NCBI GenBank assembly: GCA_035465955.1
Contig: DATIVK010000130.1
Span: 1 to 9,587 of the forward strand
DNA from: DATIVK01 sp035465955
GTDB lineage: Bacteria > Myxococcota > Myxococcia > Myxococcales > Anaeromyxobacteraceae
Direction: 5' to 3'
DNA length: 9,587 nucleotides
Each line of letters begins with the position of its first letter. Within the stretch, counting starts at the first letter, position 1. This document shows positions 5,345-9,587 of the stretch, in pieces. Below the pieces are notes generated by a model, which worked only from the letters and a program-made list of their open reading frames with translations, was not told the origin of the DNA and did no database searches. A program made the translations under genes and the position numbers.

Positions 5345-6286
5345 ATGGCGTCGAGGCGCGCCGCCGTCCTCGGGGCGGCTGGCTTCATCGGATCCCACTT
5401 CGTCGATCGGCTCCTCGCCGACGGCTGGAGCGTCGTCGGGGTCGACAACCTCATCACCGGGACGCTGCGGAACCTCGACCACCTGAGGGCGGAGCCCCGC
5501 TTCGAGCTCGTGGAGCGGGACGTCTGCGAGCCCCTCGACGCGATCGCGGGACCGCTGGACGCGGTGCTGGACCTCGCGTCTCCGGCCTCGCCCATCGACT
5601 ACCTGCGCCACCCCTTCGAGACCCTCCGGGTCGGCTCGGTCGGCGTGGAGAACGCCCTGAAGCTGGCCGAGCGGACGGGCGCCACGTTCCTCCTCTCGTC
5701 GACCTCGGAGGTCTACGGCGATCCGCTCGAGCACCCGCAGCGGGAGTCCTACTGGGGGAACGTGAACCCCATCGGCCCCCGGGCCGTGTACGACGAGGCG
5801 AAGCGGTTCGCCGAGGCCATCACCATGGCCTACCGCCGCTACAAGAAGGTCGACACGCGCATCGCGCGGATCTTCAACACGTACGGGCCGCGGATGCGGC
5901 TCGACGACGGGCGCGTGGTGCCGGCCTTCGTCGGCGAGGCGCTCAAGGGGAAGCCGCTCACCGTCTTCGGCGACGGGCGGCAGACCCGCAGCTTCTGCTT
6001 CGTCGAGGACACCGTCGAAGGGCTCTTCCGGCTGCTCGGCTCGGGGTTCGGCGATCCCGTGAACGTCGGCAACCCGAACGAGATGACCATCCTGGCCTTC
6101 GCGCAGGCGGTGCAGCGCCTCGTCGGCACGGACCTGCCGATCGAGCACAGGCCGCTCCCCGAGGACGACCCGAAGGTCCGCAAGCCCGACATCACGCGCG
6201 CGCGCGAGGTGCTGAAGTGGGAGCCGCGCGTCGGCTTCGACGAGGGGATGGCGCGGACCGTCGCCTGGTTCCGCGGGCAGGTCTAG
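5345..6286 (+). CDS. uxs: UDP-glucuronate decarboxylase (UDP-xylose synthase)
   Basis: This 313-residue member of the extended short-chain dehydrogenase family converts UDP-glucuronate to UDP-xylose plus CO2 with bound NAD, in the cytoplasm. The Rossmann NAD-binding motif is GAAGFIG at residues 10-16. The catalytic region reads SSTSEVYGDP (118-127) and Y149xxxK153 within RAVYDEAKR. IARIFNTYGPRM (173-184), DGRVV (188-192) and PVNVGNPNE (238-246) match the UXS subgroup closely, as opposed to dTDP-glucose dehydratases or UDP-glucose epimerases. ATG at 5345 has GGGAG at 5333-5337, overlapping the end of the upstream gene; the in-frame ATG at 5312 would lie inside that gene. It is co-transcribed with the ribbon-helix-helix gene. 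UDP-xylose supplies extracellular polysaccharide or lipopolysaccharide; no glycosyltransferase is adjacent here. Confidence in the family is high, slightly lower for exact substrate. Confidence 0.92.
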   Translation: MASRRAAVLGAAGFIGSHFVDRLLADGWSVVGVDNLITGTLRNLDHLRAEPRFELVERDVCEPLDAIAGPLDAVLDLASPASPIDYLRHPFETLRVGSVGVENALKLAERTGATFLLSSTSEVYGDPLEHPQRESYWGNVNPIGPRAVYDEAKRFAEAITMAYRRYKKVDTRIARIFNTYGPRMRLDDGRVVPAFVGEALKGKPLTVFGDGRQTRSFCFVEDTVEGLFRLLGSGFGDPVNVGNPNEMTILAFAQAVQRLVGTDLPIEHRPLPEDDPKVRKPDITRAREVLKWEPRVGFDEGMARTVAWFRGQV

Positions 6287-6305
6287 GGCAACCGGCCGGC
6301 AACCT

Positions 6306-7331
6306 TCAACGCGGGGAGGGGGCGGCTTCGCCCCTCTCCCCCGCTTCGGCGGGGGAGAGGCCGGGTGAGGGGGTTGGCTGCGCGGCGTCCGCCGCGGCCC
6401 TCGTCCCCTCGGTCTCCGCGGCCGGCTCCCGCCGCTCCTCCGGTCCCTCTCCCTTCGCCGCAGGCGCCTCGCGAGCGGGGGTACTCACCACGAGCGGCGC
6501 GTCCTCCGGCTCCTCCTCGCTCGGCACCTCCTCCGTGTCGCCGGCCGGCGCCGGCCCCGCGAGGATCTGCTCGAGCTCGGCGCTCGCGCGGAGGTGCTCC
6601 TCGTTCCCGATGGCGCCCTCGTCCCGCATCCGGTCGAGGAGCCGGTGCGAGCGCGAGCGGAGCCAGCGCGACGGATGGGCGAGGTCGACCCGGCGCGGGG
6701 CGGGCAGCATAGAGGCCATGACGACCGCCTGGGCGGTGGTGAGCTGCGCGGCGGAGACGCCGAAGCGCGCGCGGGCGCCGGCCTCGACGCCGAAGACGCC
6801 GTCGCCCCACTCGGCGACGCCGAGGTAGAGGGCGAGGATCCGCCGCTTCGAGAGCGCGTGCTCGAGCTTCGAGGCGAGGACCGCCTCCTTGGCCTTGCGC
6901 CAGAGGCTCTTGTTCGTGCCGTACCAGAGGTTCTTGGCCAGCTGCTGGGTGAGGGTCGACGCGCCGCGCGCGAAGCTCCCCTTGGCGAGGTCGTGCTTCG
7001 CCGCGTCCCGCATCGCCGCCCAGTCGAACCCGTCGTGGCCGAAGAAGCGGGCGTCCTCCGACATGACGACCGCGTCGACCATCCGGCGGGAGACGCGGTC
7101 GAGCCCCACCCAGGACTGACGGACGCGGAACGCCCGGTGCTTCTCCTTCGCCTCGGCCTTCCGCTGCTCGATGAGGGCCGTCGTCTTCGGGTTCTCGCGC
7201 GCGAGCGGCAACGGATCGGGGAGGGCGATCCACATCGCCCCCACGAGGAGCAGGAACGCCCCCGCCGCTGCGAGGGTCCAGAGGAGCACCCGCGCGATGC
7301 GCGGGGGCACGAGGCTTCGGGCTGCCGGCAT
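6306..7331 (-). CDS. mtgA: Monofunctional peptidoglycan glycosyltransferase (GT51)
   Basis: The enzyme polymerises lipid II into glycan strands on the outer face of the inner membrane. Residues 13-36 form one N-terminal membrane anchor. The GT51 motifs are present: VVMSEDARFFGHDGFDW (88-104, catalytic Glu92), GASTLTQQLAKNLW (123-136), RKAKEA (145-150, second conserved Glu149) and KRRILALYLGVAEWGDGVFG (162-181). There is no transpeptidase domain, so it is monofunctional. The catalytic part ends near residue 245, the usual length; the protein continues about 95 residues as a Pro/Glu/Ala-rich tail whose last 20 or so residues are encoded by the palindromic repeat. ATG at 7331 is chosen over an in-frame GTG at 7340; no good Shine-Dalgarno is seen, but a TATAAG box lies just upstream. 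It converges on uxs, with 19 bp between stop codons. Confidence 0.92.
   Translation of the reverse strand: MPAARSLVPPRIARVLLWTLAAAGAFLLLVGAMWIALPDPLPLARENPKTTALIEQRKAEAKEKHRAFRVRQSWVGLDRVSRRMVDAVVMSEDARFFGHDGFDWAAMRDAAKHDLAKGSFARGASTLTQQLAKNLWYGTNKSLWRKAKEAVLASKLEHALSKRRILALYLGVAEWGDGVFGVEAGARARFGVSAAQLTTAQAVVMASMLPAPRRVDLAHPSRWLRSRSHRLLDRMRDEGAIGNEEHLRASAELEQILAGPAPAGDTEEVPSEEEPEDAPLVVSTPAREAPAAKGEGPEERREPAAETEGTRAAADAAQPTPSPGLSPAEAGERGEAAPSPR
6311..6360. repeat. GC-rich palindromic repeat between convergent uxs and mtgA
   Basis: CCTCTCCCCCGC (6333-6344) and GCGGGGGAGAGG (6349-6360) form a perfect 12-bp stem closed by a TTCG tetraloop. A competing hairpin forms from GGGGCG (6319-6324) and CGCCCC (6329-6334) with a GCTT loop. 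The extended left arm 6311-6324 resembles the right arm, so three arms compete for pairing. This looks like a dispersed extragenic palindromic element of the kind seen in many high-GC proteobacteria and myxobacteria. No T-run follows on either strand. It may still act as a bidirectional 3'-end barrier for both convergent transcripts. It lies inside the 3' end of the mtgA frame. Confidence 0.7.
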
Positions 7332-7339
7332 GGGGCGCA

Positions 7340-7345
7340 CTTATA
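7340..7345 (-). promoter_or_regulatory. Possible -10 element for mtgA
   Basis: TATAAG on the minus strand ends 8 nt before the mtgA ATG (7331). No matching -35 is visible at 16-18 bp. If used, transcription would begin at or within a couple of bases of the ATG, giving a leaderless mRNA, consistent with the lack of a ribosome-binding site. Confidence 0.3.
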
Positions 7346-7461
7346 GCACTGGACCGGTTGGAGCCTCTTCGGGGTGGAACCCCAAAGGGGCGTGCTCCGA
7401 GGGGCGAGCGAACGCACACTCTGGTGAAACCGCCATTTCCACCTAGGGAAGGAGCACGCAG

Positions 7462-8067
7462 ATGGCCGACGTGAAGCGTTACGCCCCGAAGGACTTCTCC
7501 AGAATCCGCGGACTCACAGGGATTTCGGACAAGCAGATCGAGGAGCACCTGAAGCTCTACGAGGGCTACGTGAAGCGGGCCAATGCGCTCACCGAGAAGC
7601 TTCAGGGCATGTGCTCCGAGGGGAAGGCCTCCGGGGCCGACCCGGTCTACGCCGAACTGACCCGCCGGCTCGGCTTCGAGTTCGGCGGCATGGTGAACCA
7701 CGAGTACTACTTCGAGAACATGGCGCCCGGCGCGCAGGCGGAGCCCCCCGCCGGCTCGAAGCTCCGCAAGGCGATCGAGACGTCCTTCGGCAAGTACGAG
7801 ACCTGGCTCGCCGACTTCCGCGGCGTGGCCACGATGCCGGGGATCGGCTGGGCCTTCACGTTCCAGGACCCGTCCACCGGGTGGCTCTCCAACCACTTCG
7901 TCATGCTGCACGAGAACAACGTGCCGGCCGGCTACCGCCCCATCCTCGTGATGGACGGCTGGGAGCACGCGTTCATGCGCGACTACCTCGCGACCGAGCG
8001 CGCCAAGTACCTGGACGCATTCCTGAAGAACGTGAACTGGGAGGTGGCCGAGAAGCGGCTCCTGTAG
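7462..8067 (+). CDS. sod: Fe/Mn-family superoxide dismutase
   Basis: This 201-residue protein converts superoxide to oxygen and hydrogen peroxide. The four metal ligands are recognisable: H29 (IEEHLKLYEGYV), H80 (VNHEYYF), D165 and H169 (MDGWEHAF). The family C-terminal signature DxWEHA is present as DGWEHAFMRDY. It departs from classical enzymes: VNHEYYFENM in place of WNHxFYW, Gly at the usual FeSOD Gln position, Val (V163) two residues before the Asp ligand where Thr or Gly is common, and LHENNVP (149-155) where MnSODs have NQDSP. Metal preference therefore cannot be called. It has no signal peptide, so it is probably cytoplasmic. The start has a strong ribosome-binding site GGAAGGAG (7447-7454) with 7-nt spacing. 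The gene is monocistronic, with a hairpin terminator 28 bp after the stop. Confidence 0.92.
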   Translation: MADVKRYAPKDFSRIRGLTGISDKQIEEHLKLYEGYVKRANALTEKLQGMCSEGKASGADPVYAELTRRLGFEFGGMVNHEYYFENMAPGAQAEPPAGSKLRKAIETSFGKYETWLADFRGVATMPGIGWAFTFQDPSTGWLSNHFVMLHENNVPAGYRPILVMDGWEHAFMRDYLATERAKYLDAFLKNVNWEVAEKRLL

Positions 8068-8094
8068 AAGCGCGAACGGACGCTGCCGCTGCTC

Positions 8095-8130
8095 CGAGGC
8101 CCGCGGGCTCCTGTCCGCCGGGCCTCGTTT
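8095..8130 (+). terminator. Probable Rho-independent terminator after sod
   Basis: CGAGGCCCG (8095-8103) and CGGGCCTCG (8119-8127) form a perfect 9-bp stem with a 15-nt loop, followed by TTT then CGTG. The T-run is short, but the position right after the sod stop supports the call. The mutY start lies within 30 bp, so mutY needs its own promoter or read-through. Confidence 0.65.
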
Positions 8131-8139
8131 CGTGCCTGC

Positions 8140-9285
8140 GTGTATCCTTCGGTGCGCGTGGGCACGATCCCCTCGAAGGCGCGAACGGCCGCCATCCGTC
8201 GCCGGCTCCTCCGGTGGTGGGGGGCGGCGCGCCGGGGCCTGCCGTGGCGCTTCCCGCCCGGCGAGGCGGACCCCTACCGGGTCTGGATCTCCGAGGTGAT
8301 GTTGCAGCAGACGCAGGTCGCGACCGTCGTCCCCTATTACCGGCGCTTCCTCGCGCGCCTCCCGACGCTGGAGGCGCTGGCGGCGGCGGACGAGGGCGAG
8401 GTGCTCGAGCTCTGGAGCGGCCTCGGCTACTACGCGCGGGCCCGGGCGCTCCACGGCGCGGCGAGGCAGGCGCTCGCGGAGCATGGCGGGCTTCCGTCCA
8501 CCCTCGCGGCGCTGCGCGCGCTGCCGGGCTTCGGGCCGTACACCGCCGGGGCCGTCGCGAGCATCGCCTTCGGCGTGCGGACCACCGCAGTCGACGGCAA
8601 CGCGGGCAGGGTGCTCTCGCGGCTCTTCCTCGTCGATGCGGCGCGGGGCTCCTCTCGATTCCGGACGGAAGTCGGGTCCTGCGCCGAGGCGCTCGTGGAG
8701 TGCGATCCAGGCCGCGGCGACTCCGCGCACCCCGGCGAGCTGAACCAGGCGCTCATCGAGCTGGGCGCCCTGGTGTGCCGTCCGGGGATCCCCCGGTGCG
8801 AGCGCTGTCCGCTCACGTCGCACTGTGCCGCGAGGCGCGCTGGACGGGAGCGTGCGCTGCCCCGGGTGCGCGAGCGCGCGGCTCCGCGCAGGCTCAGGGT
8901 GGCGGTCGCGGTCTGCCGGCGGGGAGGGCGGGTGCTCCTCGTGCGGCGCCCAGACCGCGGACTCTTCGCGGGGATGTGGGGGCCGCCGGCCGTCGAGCTC
9001 GCCAACGGGCAGGACCCGGCGGCGGCGATAGCGGCCGCCATCGGGCGTGAACCATTCGGGATCACGGGTGGGTTCGGCCTCGCAGGCACGGTGGAGCGGA
9101 CCCTGACCCACCGGCGACTCGAGCTCGTGGTCTTCGAGGCCAGACTCGGCCGCCTCCCGCCGAGGCGGAGAGGCTGGACCCTGGCCCGCCCGGCGGAGCT
9201 CGGGGCCATGGCAATCCCCGTCGCGATGCGTCACGCGCTGGCCCTGTGCGGAGACGGGGCGGGCGGTGCGGATGGAAATGGGTAG
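8140..9285 (+). CDS. mutY: Adenine DNA glycosylase MutY
   Basis: MutY removes adenine mispaired with 8-oxoguanine or G, starting base excision repair. Numbered from the GTG at 8140 (381 residues), the catalytic Glu52 lies in SEVMLQQTQV, a helix-hairpin-helix in LRALPGFGPYTAGAVASIAF (125-144), and catalytic Asp152 in VDGNAGRVLSR. The [4Fe-4S] ligands are C213-x6-C220-x2-C223-x5-C229, the classical spacing. Residues about 250-370 form the NUDIX-like C-terminal domain that recognises 8-oxoG, with TLTHRRLEL (321-329) in place of the usual FSHxxL loop. GTG codons at 8152 and 8158 are also possible starts; none has a clear ribosome-binding site, so the first few residues are uncertain. Position between sod and the rpsL promoter suggests a single gene; pairing of oxidative-damage genes sod and mutY side by side may be chance. 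Confidence 0.95.
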   Translation: MYPSVRVGTIPSKARTAAIRRRLLRWWGAARRGLPWRFPPGEADPYRVWISEVMLQQTQVATVVPYYRRFLARLPTLEALAAADEGEVLELWSGLGYYARARALHGAARQALAEHGGLPSTLAALRALPGFGPYTAGAVASIAFGVRTTAVDGNAGRVLSRLFLVDAARGSSRFRTEVGSCAEALVECDPGRGDSAHPGELNQALIELGALVCRPGIPRCERCPLTSHCAARRAGRERALPRVRERAAPRRLRVAVAVCRRGGRVLLVRRPDRGLFAGMWGPPAVELANGQDPAAAIAAAIGREPFGITGGFGLAGTVERTLTHRRLELVVFEARLGRLPPRRRGWTLARPAELGAMAIPVAMRHALALCGDGAGGADGNG

Positions 9286-9291
9286 GGGGGG

Positions 9292-9320
9292 TTGGCACCG
9301 GGATCGAAAAGGGTTAGGTT
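9292..9320 (+). promoter_or_regulatory. Possible upstream promoter for rpsL
   Basis: TTGGCA (9292-9297) and TAGGTT (9315-9320) are 17 bp apart. Transcription would start near 9327. It is weaker than the promoter at 9418-9445 and may be a second, tandem promoter of the ribosomal operon, or chance. Confidence 0.4.
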
Positions 9321-9321
9321 G

Positions 9322-9346
9322 CGCGCCCCTGCCGATTCCGGGCGCG
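9322..9346. repeat. Inverted repeat downstream of mutY
   Basis: CGCGCCC (9322-9328) and GGGCGCG (9340-9346) form a perfect 7-bp stem with an 11-nt loop. No T-run follows on the plus strand. It could end or stabilise the mutY transcript, or fold in the leader of a transcript from 9292-9320. Confidence 0.45.
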
Positions 9347-9403
9347 GTGCGGACGCCGCTGGCGGCCCATCCCGAGACGGCCCGGCAGGAAAAGATCAAG
9401 CGG

Positions 9404-9429
9404 TTTCGCGAAAGTGCTTGACGCGAAAG
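9404..9429 (+). promoter_or_regulatory. Palindrome and direct repeats around the rpsL -35 box
   Basis: TTTCGCGAAA (9404-9413) is a perfect 10-bp palindrome ending 4 bp before the -35 box. CGCGAAAG occurs at 9407-9414 and again at 9422-9429, 15 bp apart start to start, straddling the -35. The arrangement is like an operator, but no regulator can be named. Confidence 0.4.
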
Positions 9430-9445
9430 GGGTCGCTCGTATAAT
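9418..9445 (+). promoter_or_regulatory. Strong sigma-70 promoter of the rpsL (str) operon
   Basis: TTGACG (9418-9423) and a perfect TATAAT (9440-9445) are 16 bp apart. Transcription would start near 9452, giving a leader of about 75 nt before rpsL. A consensus -10 is rare in this GC-rich window, which fits a highly expressed ribosomal operon. Confidence 0.85.
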
Positions 9446-9475
9446 CCGCGCCCCTCACGACGGGTTTGTCACCCG

Positions 9476-9503
9476 CGCCCCAACGGAACAACGGGGCGTT
9501 TTT
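9476..9503 (+). terminator. Terminator-like hairpin in the rpsL leader (possible attenuator)
   Basis: CGCCCC (9476-9481) and GGGGCG (9493-9498) form a 6-bp stem with an 11-nt loop, followed directly by TTTTT (9499-9503). It lies between the promoter and the rpsL start, so it would end transcription early unless bypassed. An antitermination or attenuation role is inferred; it could alternatively stop read-through from mutY. Confidence 0.55.
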
Positions 9504-9526
9504 GTTGACGAAAGAACTTCAGACCG

Positions 9527-9587
9527 ATGCCGACGATCAGCCAGCTCGTGCGCAAGGGGCGCGAGAAGATCAAGCGGAAGAACAAGG
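9527..9587 (+). CDS. rpsL: Ribosomal protein S12, N-terminal part
   Basis: The first 20 codons read MPTISQLVRKGREKIKRKNK, the well-conserved N-terminus of S12, a small-subunit protein of the decoding centre. The gene runs out of the window at the right edge. It normally heads the rpsL-rpsG-fusA-tuf operon, which is presumably beyond the edge. No canonical Shine-Dalgarno is seen (only a GAAAG at 9509-9513, 13 nt upstream), which is surprising for a highly translated gene. The promoter at 9418-9445 and the leader hairpin at 9476-9503 belong to it. Confidence 0.95.
   Translation, partial: MPTISQLVRKGREKIKRKNK

Noticed and set aside
5198..6148. A 316-codon minus-strand frame antisense to uxs
   Set aside because: It is the mirror frame of a clearly conserved enzyme; no features of its own.
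7375..7397. Short palindromes GGGGTGGAACCCC and CCCCAAAGGGG between mtgA and sod considered as a terminator or riboswitch
   Set aside because: Stems are only 4-5 bp, there is no T-run, the flanking genes are divergent, and no known riboswitch pattern is recognisable.
6283..9399. A 1,038-codon open frame on the minus strand
   Set aside because: It crosses mtgA in another frame and runs antisense to sod and mutY; its sequence is Arg/Pro/Ala/Gly-rich without domains, the usual product of very high GC lowering stop-codon frequency.

Overview
The window comes from a high-GC bacterium. The gene content and style (Myxococcota-like lipoproteins with DxDxDG repeats, a ribbon-helix-helix regulator beside a UDP-glucuronate decarboxylase, and mutY directly before rpsL) fit an Anaeromyxobacter-like member of the Myxococcota. 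That placement is an inference from protein style and base composition, not from a search.

Left part (1-3224): two short overlapping genes of unknown function have lower GC than the rest. The second has been split by a complete 2,603-bp IS21-family insertion sequence (517-3119; istA and istB on the minus strand). The element has an 11-bp perfect terminal inverted repeat and a 4-bp target duplication (ATTG). Removing it and one ATTG restores an uninterrupted 79-residue reading frame. Each end of the element carries two copies of a GGCCAA-core motif. Three more copies lie inside istA and encode a PAN(D/E)xSTGS linker repeat.

Middle (3225-5083): a gene-free stretch is followed by two minus-strand genes for exported lipoproteins, one with TPR repeats and a Cys-rich tail, the other with five calcium-loop-like DxDxDG motifs. 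A good promoter precedes the second of these.

Right part (5099-9587): a divergent promoter drives a small ribbon-helix-helix protein followed after 4 bp by UDP-glucuronate decarboxylase (UDP-xylose synthesis, surface polysaccharide precursor). Convergent to this is mtgA, a monofunctional peptidoglycan glycosyltransferase whose 3' end runs into a palindromic repeat. An Fe/Mn superoxide dismutase with unusual active-site surroundings follows, then a terminator, then mutY (A/G mismatch adenine glycosylase), then the start of rpsL (ribosomal protein S12). rpsL has a strong sigma-70 promoter, and its leader contains a terminator-like hairpin.

I see no CRISPR array, tRNA, rRNA or phage genes, and no clear new defence system. 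The most unusual things are the coding-sequence-embedded transposase-site-like repeats in istA, the cleanly datable gene disruption, the possible near-leaderless transcripts, and the possible attenuator ahead of rpsL.
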